The notes under the pieces are model-generated. The model was not told where the DNA came from, searched no databases, and worked only from the letters and a program-made list of their open reading frames with translations. Made by a program: the position numbers and the translations under genes. From Mesorhizobium xinjiangense (lineage in GTDB: Bacteria; Pseudomonadota; Alphaproteobacteria; Rhizobiales; Rhizobiaceae), in the NCBI RefSeq assembly GCF_009749525.1, contig NZ_WOAC01000019.1, positions 19,702 through 83,701 of the forward strand: a stretch of 64,000 nt of DNA, in the 5' to 3' direction. Position 1 is the stretch's first letter. Each line of letters starts with the position of its first letter. Of the stretch, positions 46,238-59,532 are shown piece after piece.

Positions 46238-47068
46238 TCAGGGCCGCCGGGCGAGCGCCAGAAATGCCGTGGAGGAAAGCGTCGCCGGGCGCGGGCCGAT
46301 AAGCGTGTCGAGCCGGCGCAGCGCCTTTTCTTCCACGCCGCGCCACGCCGCGGCGTCGAGGCCGCGCTTGAGCATGGCCACGGGAGCGGTGCCGCGCACG
46401 GTGTCGCGCCAGAATGTCTCGATGTCCTCGACTGCCAGGCTGCGTGAGACGGGGAAGACTTCGACCCCGTCAAATCCCGCCTGCCGCATCGTCTCGGCAA
46501 AGACCGCCGGGTCCTCCAGGCCCACCGCCGGTACTTCGTCCTCATCTGCGGCTTCGTCCGGCCGCAAGGCGCCAATCACCGCCTGCATGAGCTCGGAGCG
46601 GCTCACCGGCGCCCAACTCGAGACCAGCGCCTGGCCGCCCGACCGCAGCACGCGATGGAGTTCGCGAAAACCTTTCGAGCGATCGGGAAAGAACATCAGT
46701 CCGAACATCGAGATGCCGATGTCGAAGCTTTGCTCGGCAAAGGGAAGCGCCTGGCCGTCGGCCTCGAAGAGGTCGAGATTCGTTGCGCCGGCCGCCCCAA
46801 CGCGGTGGCGCAACTCGTCCAGCATGCCGGAAGAAAAGTCCACGCAGGCAATGCGCTCGACGTGCGGCGCCAGGGCAAGAGCGGTCGTGCCGGGACCGCA
46901 GGCGATGTCGATCACCCGTGATGTGCCGTCATAGTCGAGCCGTGCCAGGCCGGCGTCGGAGAATTGCTTGAGATAGTCCAGCGTCGTTTCGGCGTAGCCT
47001 TCTGCCACCCATGTCCAGGGATCGGGCCGCGAAAGCGGCGCGTCGGTTTCGTCGGAGCGGTTGGCCAT
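46238..47068 (-). CDS. Class I SAM-dependent methyltransferase
   Basis: The 276-residue protein has the AdoMet-binding motif VIDIACGPGTTALALA, the following acidic residue in CVDFSSGM and the later FEADGQALPF. It resembles UbiE/BioC-type small-molecule methyltransferases. It converges on the EamA gene, five bases apart. GAGGAAA precedes the ATG. The substrate is unknown. Confidence 0.85.
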   Translation of the reverse strand: MANRSDETDAPLSRPDPWTWVAEGYAETTLDYLKQFSDAGLARLDYDGTSRVIDIACGPGTTALALAPHVERIACVDFSSGMLDELRHRVGAAGATNLDLFEADGQALPFAEQSFDIGISMFGLMFFPDRSKGFRELHRVLRSGGQALVSSWAPVSRSELMQAVIGALRPDEAADEDEVPAVGLEDPAVFAETMRQAGFDGVEVFPVSRSLAVEDIETFWRDTVRGTAPVAMLKRGLDAAAWRGVEEKALRRLDTLIGPRPATLSSTAFLALARRP

Positions 47069-47154
47069 ATCGTATTTCCTCGGCGGCGGGTCTTCGCATG
47101 ACAGCTTAGGCTTCGATGTCTCGCCCGGCTTGAAGAAATGTTACCCGCGCCCGT

Positions 47155-47904
47155 TCAAACCTCCGGTCGCTCGGCGAGGAACATGTAGTTGACGTCCATG
47201 TCCTTCGATCGCTGCCAGCGGTCGGCGAACGGACTGTAGACCACGCCGGTACGGTCGATCACGTGCATGCCGGCTCCCTTCAAAGTGGCTTCCAGTTCGT
47301 CGGGACGGACGAGCTTTTCATATTGGTGGGTGCCGCGCGGCAGCCAGCGCAGCACATATTCGGCGCCGATGATGGCCAGCCCCAGGGCCTTGAGCGTCCG
47401 GTTGATGGTGGCGACGAACATGACGCCGCCAGGCTTCACCATCTGGGCGCATTTGCCGATATAGAAATCGACATCGGCGACATGCTCGACGACCTCCATG
47501 TTGAGGACAACGTCGAACATCTCGCCTTGGTCGGCCAGGTCTTCCGCCGTCGTCGCGCGGTAATCGATCTTTACGCTGGCTTCGGCGGCATGCAGCTTCG
47601 CCACTTCGATATTGGTCTCTGACGCATCGGCACCGACGACCTGAGCGCCGAGGCGGGCCATCGGCTCGCACAGAAGTCCGCCGCCGCAGCCGATGTCGAG
47701 GAAACGCAGCCCCTCGAAGGGCCGCGATGAGTGCGGATCGCGGCCGAAATGGGCGGCGACCTGGTCGCGGATATAGGCAAGCCGCACCGGATTGAACTTG
47801 TGCAGCGGACGAAACTTGCCTTTCGGATCCCACCATTCTGCCGCCAGGGCGGAGAAACGTTCCACTTCGTCGGCGTCAATGGTCGTCTTGCGTGCTTCGG
47901 CCAT
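47155..47904 (-). CDS. ubiG: Bifunctional 2-polyprenyl-6-hydroxyphenol methylase/3-demethylubiquinol methyltransferase
   Basis: The 249-residue protein has the UbiG hallmarks: [19 protein letters not shown] near the N-terminus, the AdoMet motif [16 protein letters not shown] and [13 protein letters not shown], and the [15 protein letters not shown] segment of the membrane-binding insert. It carries out both O-methylations in ubiquinone synthesis. GGGAGA precedes the ATG at 47904. It is divergent from lysC across about 200 bases. Confidence 0.96.
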   Translation of the reverse strand: MAEARKTTIDADEVERFSALAAEWWDPKGKFRPLHKFNPVRLAYIRDQVAAHFGRDPHSSRPFEGLRFLDIGCGGGLLCEPMARLGAQVVGADASETNIEVAKLHAAEASVKIDYRATTAEDLADQGEMFDVVLNMEVVEHVADVDFYIGKCAQMVKPGGVMFVATINRTLKALGLAIIGAEYVLRWLPRGTHQYEKLVRPDELEATLKGAGMHVIDRTGVVYSPFADRWQRSKDMDVNYMFLAERPEV

Positions 47905-48102
47905 CCGGTGTTCTCCCTTCGCCGGCAACAGGTCGGGCGCGGTGGCCGGATTGTCAAGGCACATTGCGGCGGCAACTTGCGGATCGTGCCTCATTTGGAT
48001 AATGAAACGCGCGCATTCTCTGCCTCGGTCATCCGGGGCGGTTTCGTCTCGATTCATGATCCCGGTCCAACCGGCCGACACGGCAAGAAGGCTATCCGCA
48101 GC

Positions 48103-49377
48103 ATGGCGCGCATCGTGATGAAATTCGGCGGGACGTCTGTCGCCGACATCGGTCGCATCCGCAATGTGGCGCGTCACGTCAAACGCGAGGTCGATGCCGG
48201 TCACGAGGTTGCCGTCGTCGTCTCGGCCATGGCTGGCAAGACCAACGAGCTGGTGAGTTGGGTTCAGGAGGCCTCGAAGGCCGAAGGGACCAATTTCAAC
48301 ATCTACGACGCGCGCGAGTACGATGCCATCGTCGCCTCCGGCGAGCAGGTGACGTCGGGCCTGCTGGCGCTGGTCCTGCAATCGATGGGCGTCAATGCGC
48401 GCTCCTGGCAGGGCTGGCAGATCCCGATCCGGACCGACAACGCGCATGGCGCGGCGCGCATCGCCGAAATCGACGGATCGTTTCTCATCAAGCGCTTCGA
48501 GGAAGGCCAGGTCGCCGTGGTTTCCGGCTTCCAGGGGCTGGCGCCCGACAATCGTATCGCCACGCTCGGGCGCGGCGGCTCAGACACCAGCGCGGTTGCG
48601 ATCGCCGCCGCGGTGAAGGCCGATCGCTGCGACATCTACACCGATGTCGACGGCGTCTACACCACCGATCCGAGAGTTGAGCCGAAGGCGCGGCGGTTGT
48701 CCAAGATCTCGTTCGAGGAAATGCTCGAGCTGGCGTCGCTCGGCGCCAAGGTGCTCCAGGTGCGCTCGGTGGAGCTTGCCATGGTGCACAAGGTGCGCAC
48801 ATTCGTGCGCTCGTCGTTCGACGATCCCGATGCGCCCGGCATGGGAGACTTCGACAACCCTCCGGGTACGCTCATTTGCGAAGAGGATGAAATCGTGGAA
48901 CAGCAGGTCGTCACCGGGATTGCCTATGCCAAGGATGAGGCGCAGATTTCGCTGCGCCGTGTCGCTGACCGGCCTGGCGTGGCCGCCGGCATTTTCGGCC
49001 CCCTGGCCGAGGCCGGCATCAATGTCGACATGATCGTGCAGAACATTTCCGAGGACGGTTCGCGCACCGACATGACGTTCACGGTGTCCTCGGGCGACGT
49101 CGACAAGGCGCTCGCGGTGCTGGAAAAGGGGCGCGCGACGATCGGCTTCGACGCCGTCCAGCACGACGAGGGCATGTCGAAGATCTCCGTCATCGGCATC
49201 GGCATGCGCAGCCACGCCGGCGTGGCTGCGACGGCCTTCAATGCACTGGCGGAGAAGGGCATCAACATCCTCGCCATCACCACGTCGGAGATCAAGATTT
49301 CGATCCTGATCGACGGTTCCTACACCGAATTGGCGGTTCGAACTTTGCATTCCGTCTACGGTCTGGATAAGCAATAG
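48103..49377 (+). CDS. lysC: Aspartate kinase
   Basis: The 424-residue protein has the kinase start [10 protein letters not shown], the substrate segments [10 protein letters not shown] and [15 protein letters not shown], and two C-terminal ACT domains ([18 protein letters not shown] and [16 protein letters not shown]) that bind lysine or threonine for feedback. It makes aspartyl phosphate, first step to lysine, threonine and methionine. The ATG at 48103 gives the normal N-terminus; the frame is open further upstream into the ubiG promoter but without homology. Confidence 0.96.
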   Translation: MARIVMKFGGTSVADIGRIRNVARHVKREVDAGHEVAVVVSAMAGKTNELVSWVQEASKAEGTNFNIYDAREYDAIVASGEQVTSGLLALVLQSMGVNARSWQGWQIPIRTDNAHGAARIAEIDGSFLIKRFEEGQVAVVSGFQGLAPDNRIATLGRGGSDTSAVAIAAAVKADRCDIYTDVDGVYTTDPRVEPKARRLSKISFEEMLELASLGAKVLQVRSVELAMVHKVRTFVRSSFDDPDAPGMGDFDNPPGTLICEEDEIVEQQVVTGIAYAKDEAQISLRRVADRPGVAAGIFGPLAEAGINVDMIVQNISEDGSRTDMTFTVSSGDVDKALAVLEKGRATIGFDAVQHDEGMSKISVIGIGMRSHAGVAATAFNALAEKGINILAITTSEIKISILIDGSYTELAVRTLHSVYGLDKQ

Positions 49378-49454
49378 ATACAGAAATGCGATGACGGCAT
49401 TGACCGCCGCCGCGATTCGCGCGGGCGGCGACAACGCTATTGGAGAATGGGCCG

Positions 49455-51725
49455 ATGCGTGAAATCGCCGGCAGTCCGAGGGTCCTGCTGAGACGCCTCC
49501 GCGAACTGATGGCGGAGGCGCTCGAGCCGCAGGAGCGGCTCGACCGCATCGTGCGCGAGATCGCACAGAACATGGTGGCCGAGGTCTGTTCGCTCTACGT
49601 CCTGCGGGCCGACGGAGTGCTCGAGCTCTACGCCACCGAAGGCCTCAATCCGGGCGCCGTGCACCTGGCGCAGCTGCAGCTCGGGCAAGGTCTTGTCGGC
49701 ACGATCGCCTCCAGCGCCCGCCCGCTCAATCTCCAGGATGCGCGCAAGCATCCCGCATTCACCTACCTGCCGGAAACGGGTGAGGAGATATACTCCTCCT
49801 TCCTCGGCGTTCCGGTGCTGCGCGCCGGCCGCACTTTGGGCGTGCTCGTGGTGCAGAACAAGACCCATCGCCACTACGGCGACGACGAGGTCGAAGCGCT
49901 CGAGACGACGGCCATGGTGCTTGCGGAAATGATCGCCAGCGGCGATTTGCAGCGGCTTACCCCGCCCGGAATGGAGCTCGACCTGAGCCGCCCGGTCAGC
50001 ATGAACGGCGTGCCCTTCAACGAAGGCGTCGGGCTCGGCCATGTCGTGTTGCACGAGCCGCGCATCGTCGTGACCAACCTGTTCAACGAGGATGTCGATG
50101 ATGAGTTGCGCCGTCTCGAGCATTCGCTGGGATCGCTGCGGCTTTCGATCGACGACATGCTGTCGCGCCGCGACGTGGCCATCGAGGGCGAGCACCGGGC
50201 CGTCCTGGAAGCCTATCGCATGTTCGCCTATGACCGCGGATGGGTGCGGCGTCTGGAAGAGGCGGTGCGCAACGGCCTGACCGCCGAGGCGGCGGTCGAA
50301 AAGGTGCAAAGCGACATGCGCGCGCGCATGATGCACATGACCGACCCCTATCTGCGCGAGCGGATGAACGATTTCGACGATCTTGCCTTCCGGCTCCTGC
50401 GTCAATTGATGGGGCACGGGCCGGAAGCGCTCGGCGCCTCCCTGCCCAAGGACGCCATCATCGTCGCCCGCTCCATGGGGGCGGCCGAGCTGCTCGACTA
50501 TCCGCGCGACGCGCTGCGCGGCCTCGTTCTGGAAGAAGGCGCGGTTACCAGCCACGTCGTCATCGTCGCCCGGGCGATGGGCATTCCCGTTGCCGGCCAG
50601 GTCAAGGGCGCCGTCTCCATGGCCGAGAACGGTGACGCCATCATCGTCGACGGTGATGAGGGGACGGTGCATTTGCGGCCGCAGTCGGACGTCGAGGCGG
50701 CCTATGCCGAGAAGGTCCGCTTTCGCGCGCGCCGCCAGGAGCTTTACCGAGAGTTGCGCAGCAAGCCGTCGGTGTCGAAGGACGGCGTTCAGGTCGACCT
50801 GTTGATGAATGCCGGGCTCGCGGTCGACCTGCCGCAGCTTGCCGAGTGCGGCGCGGCGGGAATCGGCCTGTACAGGACCGAGTTGCAGTTCATGATCGCG
50901 GCGACCTTTCCGCGCGCCGAGGCGCAGGAGGTGCTTTACCGCGAGGTTCTGGATGCGGCGGACGGCAAGCCCGTCACTTTCCGCACCATCGATATCGGCG
51001 GCGACAAGGTGCTGCCTTATTTTCGCGGCGCCGAGAAGGAGGAGAACCCGGCGCTCGGCTGGCGCGCCCTTCGCCTCACGCTCGACAGGCCCGGATTGCT
51101 GCGCACACAGGTCCGCGCGCTGCTGAAGGCCGCGGGCGACACGGAACTGCGCGTCATGTTGCCGATGGTCGCCGAAATCTCGGAAATCACCCAGGCGCGC
51201 GAGATCATCGAGCGCGAGGTGCGCCATCTGGCGCGCTTCGGCCATATTCTACCCAACAGCCTGAAGCTCGGCGCGATGATCGAGGTGCCGTCGCTCCTGT
51301 TCCAGCTCGACGAGGTCATGCAGGCCGTCGATTTCGTTTCGGTGGGCTCGAACGACCTGTTCCAGTTCGTCATGGCGGCCGACCGGGGCAATGCCTTGCT
51401 GGCCGACCGCTTCGACCCGCTGTCCGTTCCTTTCCTGCGCGTACTCAAGCAGATCGTCGATGCCGGCCACGCTGCCGCAACGCCGGTTACGCTATGCGGC
51501 GAACTCGCCGGCCGGCCGATATCGGCGATGGCACTGATCGGTCTCGGCTTCCGTTCGATCTCGATGTCGGCCGCCGCGGTCGGCCCGGTCAAGGCAATGC
51601 TGACCGAATTGCCGGTCAGGGACCTGCAGGAGCGGTTCGGCCAGATGCTGGCCAATGGCGGCGCGCAGAACGATGTCCGTGCGTTCCTGAAGACCTTTGC
51701 CGAAGAGCACGGCGTTCCCCTTTGA
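49455..51725 (+). CDS. ptsP: Phosphoenolpyruvate-protein phosphotransferase PtsP (EI-Ntr)
   Basis: The 756-residue protein has an N-terminal GAF domain (about 15-155; CSLYVLRADGVLELYATEG), then the enzyme I body. The phosphorylated histidine lies at about residue 367 in GAVTSHVVIVARAMGIP. The PEP-binding arginine segment GLYRTELQFM and the catalytic cysteine in TLCGELAGRP follow. It starts the nitrogen PTS relay to NPr and EIIA-Ntr, which controls potassium, nitrogen and metabolism. GGAG precedes the ATG at 49455. Its place after lysC is conserved in Rhizobiales. The next gene follows after ten bases. Confidence 0.95.
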   Translation: MREIAGSPRVLLRRLRELMAEALEPQERLDRIVREIAQNMVAEVCSLYVLRADGVLELYATEGLNPGAVHLAQLQLGQGLVGTIASSARPLNLQDARKHPAFTYLPETGEEIYSSFLGVPVLRAGRTLGVLVVQNKTHRHYGDDEVEALETTAMVLAEMIASGDLQRLTPPGMELDLSRPVSMNGVPFNEGVGLGHVVLHEPRIVVTNLFNEDVDDELRRLEHSLGSLRLSIDDMLSRRDVAIEGEHRAVLEAYRMFAYDRGWVRRLEEAVRNGLTAEAAVEKVQSDMRARMMHMTDPYLRERMNDFDDLAFRLLRQLMGHGPEALGASLPKDAIIVARSMGAAELLDYPRDALRGLVLEEGAVTSHVVIVARAMGIPVAGQVKGAVSMAENGDAIIVDGDEGTVHLRPQSDVEAAYAEKVRFRARRQELYRELRSKPSVSKDGVQVDLLMNAGLAVDLPQLAECGAAGIGLYRTELQFMIAATFPRAEAQEVLYREVLDAADGKPVTFRTIDIGGDKVLPYFRGAEKEENPALGWRALRLTLDRPGLLRTQVRALLKAAGDTELRVMLPMVAEISEITQAREIIEREVRHLARFGHILPNSLKLGAMIEVPSLLFQLDEVMQAVDFVSVGSNDLFQFVMAADRGNALLADRFDPLSVPFLRVLKQIVDAGHAAATPVTLCGELAGRPISAMALIGLGFRSISMSAAAVGPVKAMLTELPVRDLQERFGQMLANGGAQNDVRAFLKTFAEEHGVPL

Positions 51726-51735
51726 GGTATCGTAG

Positions 51736-52815
51736 ATGAGCAGTCTGCCGGCCGACCGGTTGAACCAGGTATTGAAGCGTTTCGACATGGTGGAGGCGCA
51801 GATGGCGGCCGGTCCGGAGGCCGACGTCTATGTGCGGCTTGCTTCGGAATATTCCGATCTGCAGGAACTGGCCGGGCAGATCCGCGCGCTCAAGGCGGCC
51901 GAGAAGGAGCGCGACGAACTTGCCGCGATGATCGTCGACAAGGCGACGGAAGACGATATGCGCGAGCTCGCAGAAGCCGAGCTGCCGGGGTTGGAGGAGC
52001 GCATCGAGGCGCTCGAGGGCTCGATCCAGATCCTGCTTCTGCCCAAGGACGATGCCGACGACAAGAACGCCATCCTGGAAATCCGTGCCGGCACGGGCGG
52101 CGACGAGGCCGCCCTTTTCGCCGGTGACCTCTTCCGCATGTACGAGCGCTATGCGGCCGATCGCGGCTGGCGGGTGGAACTCGTTTCGGCCAGCGAGGGC
52201 GATGCCGGCGGCTACAAGGAGATCATCGCCACCGTCTCCGGCAAGGGCGTGTTCTCGCGCCTCAAATACGAATCGGGCGTGCATCGGGTGCAGCGGGTCC
52301 CCGAAACCGAGGCGAGCGGGCGCATCCACACATCGGCAGCCACGGTGGCCGTGTTGCCGCAAGCCGAGGAAATCGACGTCGACATCAGGCCTGAAGATAT
52401 CCGCATCGACACGATGCGCGCCTCCGGCGCTGGCGGGCAGCATGTCAACACGACCGATTCGGCCGTCCGCATCACCCATCTGCCGACCGGCATCGTGGTC
52501 GTCCAGGCGGAGAAATCGCAGCACCAGAACAGGGCCCGCGCCATGCAGATCCTGCGCGCGCGTCTCTTCGACGCCGAGCGCATGAAGGCGGCACAGGACC
52601 GCTCCGAGGCGCGGCGGCTGCAGGTCGGCTCGGGCGACCGGTCCGAGCGCATCCGCACCTACAATTTTCCGCAGGGGCGGGTGAGCGACCACCGGATCAA
52701 TCTGACCCTCTACAAGCTCGACAAGGTGATGGAGGGCGATCTCGACGACATCATCGATGCGCTTGTCTCCGATCACCAGTCGAAGCTGTTGGCCGAGATG
52801 CACGGCGATGGCTGA
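51736..52815 (+). CDS. prfA: Peptide chain release factor 1
   Basis: The 359-residue protein has the GGQ motif (233-235, [15 protein letters not shown]) that hydrolyses peptidyl-tRNA and the stop-codon-reading loop ([14 protein letters not shown], where PET replaces the PAT of E. coli). It ends translation at UAA and UAG. The stop overlaps prmC, whose product methylates the GGQ glutamine, by eight bases. It begins ten bases after ptsP, so the three are likely one transcript. Confidence 0.97.
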   Translation: MSSLPADRLNQVLKRFDMVEAQMAAGPEADVYVRLASEYSDLQELAGQIRALKAAEKERDELAAMIVDKATEDDMRELAEAELPGLEERIEALEGSIQILLLPKDDADDKNAILEIRAGTGGDEAALFAGDLFRMYERYAADRGWRVELVSASEGDAGGYKEIIATVSGKGVFSRLKYESGVHRVQRVPETEASGRIHTSAATVAVLPQAEEIDVDIRPEDIRIDTMRASGAGGQHVNTTDSAVRITHLPTGIVVVQAEKSQHQNRARAMQILRARLFDAERMKAAQDRSEARRLQVGSGDRSERIRTYNFPQGRVSDHRINLTLYKLDKVMEGDLDDIIDALVSDHQSKLLAEMHGDG

Positions 52816-53692
52816 ACGGCAGGCGGGCGGGCCGGAAGGCGCGCCGCTCTCTTCGCTTCTGGACAAGGCGCGGCGTCGGCTTGCCGATGGCGGCGTGGCC
52901 GACGCCGCTCTCGACGCCCGGCTGCTGGTGGAGCATTTCACCGCAACGCGACGCATCGATGCCATCAGCCGGCCGGATCAATTGATCGGACCGGCTGCGG
53001 TGGCTGCTCTCGACGTAGCGATCGAGAGGCGGCTTGCCGGGGAGCCGGTGCACCGGATCCTGGGTTTTCGCGAATTCTACGGCCTGGAACTCGGCCTGTC
53101 GGCGGATACGCTGGAGCCGCGGCCCGACACCGAAATACTTGTCGACCTGGTGCTCGACCGGCTGCGTGCGATCGTCGCGGCGCGTGGCGGATGCCGCATT
53201 CTCGATCTGGGGACGGGAACGGGGGCAATCGCGCTGGCGGTGTTGGCGGAAATCCCGCAAGCGGTCGCAACCGGCGTCGATATCGCGCCGGGAGCCGTGG
53301 CCGCGGCGACGTCCAACGCCGCACGTCTGGGGTTGGCGGAGCGATTCGAGGCACTGCAATCGGACTGGTTCGAGAAAATATCCGGCCGCTACGATGCAAT
53401 CCTGTCGAATCCGCCCTATATAACCCATGAAGAGATGGCTGAGCTCATGCCGGAAGTGTCCGGCTTTGACCCGCACAGGGCTCTCGACGGAGGACCGGAC
53501 GGGCTTGATGCCTACCGTTTGATTGCGGCGCAGAGCGGCGAATTCCTGGCTCCCGAAGGGTTGGTGGGCGTGGAAATCGGTCATCGGCAGAAGATGCAGG
53601 TCATCGAGATTTTTGCCGGGTTGGGCTTCCGCCATGTGGACGCCGCGGTTGATCTGGCTGGTCGGGACCGCGCCTTGATGTTCGAGATGTGA
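52808..53692 (+). CDS. prmC: Peptide chain release factor N5-glutamine methyltransferase
   Basis: The 294-residue protein has an N-terminal helical domain and the methyltransferase core with [11 protein letters not shown] (133-143) and the catalytic NPPY (201-204). It methylates the GGQ glutamine of release factors, raising their activity. Its coupling to prfA by an eight-base overlap supports the role. A start at 52757 is open but lies inside prfA. Confidence 0.95.
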   Translation: MAERQAGGPEGAPLSSLLDKARRRLADGGVADAALDARLLVEHFTATRRIDAISRPDQLIGPAAVAALDVAIERRLAGEPVHRILGFREFYGLELGLSADTLEPRPDTEILVDLVLDRLRAIVAARGGCRILDLGTGTGAIALAVLAEIPQAVATGVDIAPGAVAAATSNAARLGLAERFEALQSDWFEKISGRYDAILSNPPYITHEEMAELMPEVSGFDPHRALDGGPDGLDAYRLIAAQSGEFLAPEGLVGVEIGHRQKMQVIEIFAGLGFRHVDAAVDLAGRDRALMFEM

Positions 53693-53997
53693 ACCGAAAT
53701 TGTGCCTTGCGAAAAAATGCTTGGCATCGGCTCGGAATGTCGCTAGGTTCCAGCCACCGGATGAGACGAAGCAGGCAGCACTGTATCGATTCGGTTCCTC
53801 GGGAAACAGCTGTCTGATGTGTGTCCAACGCAGAGACTTCGCGCGGGGATCATCCGGTTTGGATACGAAACCGAAAGCTAGATGGAAGCTTGCGGCAGCG
53901 AGGTGAGAAGCACCACGCTCCACGATAGGATGGCGAATGTGAAGCCTGGATGGCCGCATTCCCCTTGTTTCACCATGATATCAAAGAAGAGTATCGG
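53693..53997. other. Intergenic leader before the DUF4167 gene
   Basis: These 305 bases hold no open frame with a credible ribosome site. A TTGGCA followed by GCTAGG about 15 bases later near 53722 is a weak promoter candidate. If transcription starts there, the DUF4167 message has a 5' leader over 240 bases long, which could be regulatory; I see no known riboswitch. Confidence 0.4.
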
Positions 53998-54690
53998 ATG
54001 AGGCCACAACAGCAGAACAGGCGCATGCGCGGTCGCAACAACAACAACCGCAAGGGCCCAAACCCCCTGACGCGCAGCTATGAGAGCAATGGCCCCGATG
54101 TGAAGATCCGCGGATCGGCACAGCAGATCGCCGACAAATACGCCGCGCTGGCGCGTGACGCGCAAAGCGCGGGCGATCGGGTGATGTCCGAGAACTATCT
54201 GCAGCACGCCGAGCACTACAACCGCATCATCGCGGCGGCGCAGGGCCAGGTGCAACCGAACACGCAGCGTGAGAACGCCGACGACGGCGACGATGAACGC
54301 GAAGACGTGGAGCAGGCGGCCCAGTCCAACCAGACTTCCGCCAAGAACGATGGTTCGGGCCCGCAGCCGGTGATCGACGGCACGCCGGCCGAAGTTGCGC
54401 TGGAGCAGGAGACCATGTCCGGCGGATCGTCCGGCGCAAAGCGCGGCAAGAAGACCGAAGAGGCGAAAGCCGCCGAGAGCGTCGACGGTGCAGACACGAG
54501 CGACGAGGAAGCACCGGCAACGGACGAGGCGCCTGCGCCGCGTCGGGCGCGCCGTCCGCGTCGCAGCCGCAAGGCGGCGAACGAGGCCGGCGATGAAACG
54601 GCCGAAACGTCGGCGGCCACCGATCAGGGCGATGATGGCGGCAAGTCCGAGCCCGACGGCGGTGAGGCGGTTCTGCCGGCCGCCCAGTAG
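53998..54690 (+). CDS. DUF4167 domain-containing RNA-binding-like protein
   Basis: The 230-residue protein begins MRPQQQNRRMRGRNNNNR, a basic and asparagine-rich segment typical of DUF4167, then NPLTRSYESNGPDVKIRG and an AQQIADKYAALARDAQSAGD helix in the conserved core. The remainder is acidic and low-complexity, then a basic stretch (PRRARRPRRSRKAA) and another acidic tail. The family is restricted mostly to alphaproteobacteria; a nucleic-acid-binding role is inferred from composition. It is followed by a strong terminator. Confidence 0.88.
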   Translation: MRPQQQNRRMRGRNNNNRKGPNPLTRSYESNGPDVKIRGSAQQIADKYAALARDAQSAGDRVMSENYLQHAEHYNRIIAAAQGQVQPNTQRENADDGDDEREDVEQAAQSNQTSAKNDGSGPQPVIDGTPAEVALEQETMSGGSSGAKRGKKTEEAKAAESVDGADTSDEEAPATDEAPAPRRARRPRRSRKAANEAGDETAETSAATDQGDDGGKSEPDGGEAVLPAAQ

Positions 54691-54721
54691 CGGCACAGCG
54701 GCAACAGGCAGAAGTTGCAGC

Positions 54722-54750
54722 AAAAAGGCGGGCAGATGTCCGCCTTTTTT
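54722..54750 (+). terminator. Rho-independent terminator after the DUF4167 gene
   Basis: AAAAAGGCGG and CCGCCTTTTT form a perfect stem of ten pairs with an eight-base loop, followed by a further T. It ends 32-60 bases after the DUF4167 stop and separates that unit from clpB. Confidence 0.93.
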
Positions 54751-54772
54751 CATTTTTCGAATATAATCGTAT

Positions 54773-54801
54773 CTTGAGTACGGTTCCCCCCGTACCCATA
54801 T
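54773..54801 (+). promoter_or_regulatory. RpoH (sigma-32)-type heat-shock promoter of clpB
   Basis: CTTGAG (54773-54778) is followed after 16 bases by CCCATAT (54795-54801). This fits the alphaproteobacterial RpoH pattern of CTTGAA with a CCCATnT-like minus-10 element. It lies 94 bases before the clpB start and downstream of the terminator, so clpB likely has its own heat-shock control. Confidence 0.65.
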
Positions 54802-54894
54802 CGCGGAAGACATGAACTGGCTTCCGTGAAGCAGTTCGTCACCTCATGCCTGTCCGGCGCCGCAAAGCGGGCCGGCGAGGGAAAGGAGACATTG

Positions 54895-57516
<2,622 letters not shown>

Positions 57517-57541
57517 CGGTAACGAGCGGCGTGGCGCAGAC

Positions 57542-57907
57542 ATGACATTGGACGAATACAATGCCTTCTGCGCCGCGCTGCCTCACGCCAGCCATGTCGT
57601 CCAATGGGGCGGCGCCCATGTCTGGAAAGTGAGCGGCAAGGTCTTCGCCATCGGCGGATGGAACGACGGTGCGGACCTCTTCGTGACCTTCAAATGTTCC
57701 GATCTCGGCTTCGAGATCCTGAAGGAGCAGCCGGGCCTGCGTCCGGCGCCCTATCTCGCTTCGCGCGGCATGAAATGGATCCAGCGCATGACTGGCGAAT
57801 CGATGGATGATGCGGCACTCAGAGATTACCTGCGCGAAAGCCACCGGCTGGCTTCGCTCAACCTGACGAAGGCGAAACAAAAGGAACTCGGCCTGAACCA
57901 GCGCTGA
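57542..57907 (+). CDS. MmcQ/YjbR family DNA-binding protein
   Basis: The 121-residue protein matches the YjbR/CyaY-like fold family: HVVQWGGAHVWKVSGKVFAI near the start, FKCSDLGFEILKEQPGLRPAPYL and the C-terminal RESHRLASLNLTK helix. These proteins are named for a DNA-binding-like double-wing fold, but functions are largely unknown. It starts 25 bases after clpB and may be read from the same transcript. Confidence 0.88.
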   Translation: MTLDEYNAFCAALPHASHVVQWGGAHVWKVSGKVFAIGGWNDGADLFVTFKCSDLGFEILKEQPGLRPAPYLASRGMKWIQRMTGESMDDAALRDYLRESHRLASLNLTKAKQKELGLNQR

Positions 57908-58041
57908 CGCCGATTTCGCGCCGATGCTTTGGCGCGCCATCTTCATGTCTCCTTCATCTGAATGATCGCACCATATGACGAATCGAGCGGGAGCGGTGGG
58001 CCGATCCGTCGCGTCCGCGAAACGGCTGCGGACGAACCTGC

Positions 58042-59496
58042 ATGATCGAACGCTCTCTCATGGTCCTCGCCGGCCTCGTCGCCGGCGCCTTCTGTCTCGA
58101 TGCCGGCGCGGCTTCGGCGCGCGTCGCGACGCCATCTTTGCACGAAATGAACCGGCAGCAGGACGAACAGATCCGGCTGGCCCAGGCGCGCGAGGTCGGC
58201 ATCTATTATGACGAATATGGGCGCAGGCTGGTCGTCGATATGTCGACGGGCGAGGTGATCGGCATCGAACGCCCGCAGCGCACAGACGATATGCGCGATC
58301 TGCGCCGACGGTTGCGCGAATCCGGCCTGCTCGGCGCCGACGATTTCCGCCAGGATCCCGAGGCCCTGGAGCGCTACCGCAAACACAGGGAATACCAACT
58401 CGGTCTGCGCGAGCCTCCCGAGGACAGGCGCTATCTGGATGAGGACTATTATCGCCGCGGCGATCCCCATGACGCGCCCTATGAGCAGGCGCCTGAATTT
58501 GCCGATCCGCCCCGTGAATGGGACGGTTCCGACCCTTATGCGCGCCCGCGGGTCGCACGGCGCGATCCGGTCGAGCGCCGCCCTTTGGCGCCGCCATCGG
58601 CCGGCCGGCCTTCGGACGAAGGACCGGACGGGGGAACGGTGGAGGCGGGTCGTCTGGCGAGTGAGGATGTGGCGCGCCTGCAAGTGGTGCTCGATCGAGC
58701 GGGCGTGTCGCCCGGGGTGATCGACGGCCGGATGGGCAGCAATGTCGAAAAGGCGCTGACGGCTTACGTCGAACTGACCGGGCAGTCCCTGCGCGCCGAC
58801 GACCATGAGGCCGTGGCCCGTGCGCTGGAGGCGAGCGGCCGGTCCGCCTTCACGACCTATGCCGTCACGCCCGAGGATGCCGCAGGTCCCTATGTCGCGT
58901 CCATCCCGAGCGACTATGGCGAGAAGGCGAAGCTGCAGCGGCTCGGCTTCACATCGGCCAGCGAGAAGATCGCCGAACGATTTCACATGGACGAATCCTA
59001 TCTCGTGGCGCTCAATCCGGGGGCGCGGTTCAGGCCGGGCGAGCAGTTGAAAGTCGTCGATCCCGGCAAACCGGGGACCGGCAGCGTCAGCCACATCGTT
59101 GCCGACAAATCGCGCAAGCAGGTGCGTGCCTATGATGCCGCCGGCGGTCTGGTCGCGGCCTATCCGGCCACGATCGGATCCAGCGATACGCCATCGCCGA
59201 CGGGCACGCATGAGGTGGCGCGCGTCGCCTTCGATCCCGAATACACCTACAATCCCAGGCTCAACTTCAAGCAGGGCAGCAATGACCGCGTGCTGACGAT
59301 CCCGCCCGGGCCGAACGGACCCGTGGGGTCCATCTGGATTGCGCTGTCCAAGCCGACATACGGCATTCACGGCACACCCGAACCGTCCAGGATCGGCAAG
59401 ACCAACAGCCATGGCTGCGTGCGCCTGACCAATTGGGACGCGCAGGAACTGGCCAGGATGGTGAAGCCCGGCGTGACGGTGGAGTTTTTGGAATAG
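58042..59496 (+). CDS. L,D-transpeptidase (YkuD domain) with peptidoglycan-binding-like region
   Basis: The 484-residue protein has a signal peptide (about 1-27), a charged middle rich in Arg, Glu and Tyr, a peptidoglycan-binding-like segment (LASEDVARLQVVLDRAGVSP), a LysM-like or spacer part and a C-terminal YkuD domain. The catalytic motif is SHGCVRL with upstream HGT, so histidine and cysteine are present. It should form 3-3 crosslinks in peptidoglycan or attach outer-membrane proteins to it. Rhizobiales rely heavily on such enzymes for polar growth. Confidence 0.92.
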   Translation: MIERSLMVLAGLVAGAFCLDAGAASARVATPSLHEMNRQQDEQIRLAQAREVGIYYDEYGRRLVVDMSTGEVIGIERPQRTDDMRDLRRRLRESGLLGADDFRQDPEALERYRKHREYQLGLREPPEDRRYLDEDYYRRGDPHDAPYEQAPEFADPPREWDGSDPYARPRVARRDPVERRPLAPPSAGRPSDEGPDGGTVEAGRLASEDVARLQVVLDRAGVSPGVIDGRMGSNVEKALTAYVELTGQSLRADDHEAVARALEASGRSAFTTYAVTPEDAAGPYVASIPSDYGEKAKLQRLGFTSASEKIAERFHMDESYLVALNPGARFRPGEQLKVVDPGKPGTGSVSHIVADKSRKQVRAYDAAGGLVAAYPATIGSSDTPSPTGTHEVARVAFDPEYTYNPRLNFKQGSNDRVLTIPPGPNGPVGSIWIALSKPTYGIHGTPEPSRIGKTNSHGCVRLTNWDAQELARMVKPGVTVEFLE

Positions 59497-59532
59497 AATT
59501 CAGGCCAGGGCCGAGGCGGATGACGCCGTTCC

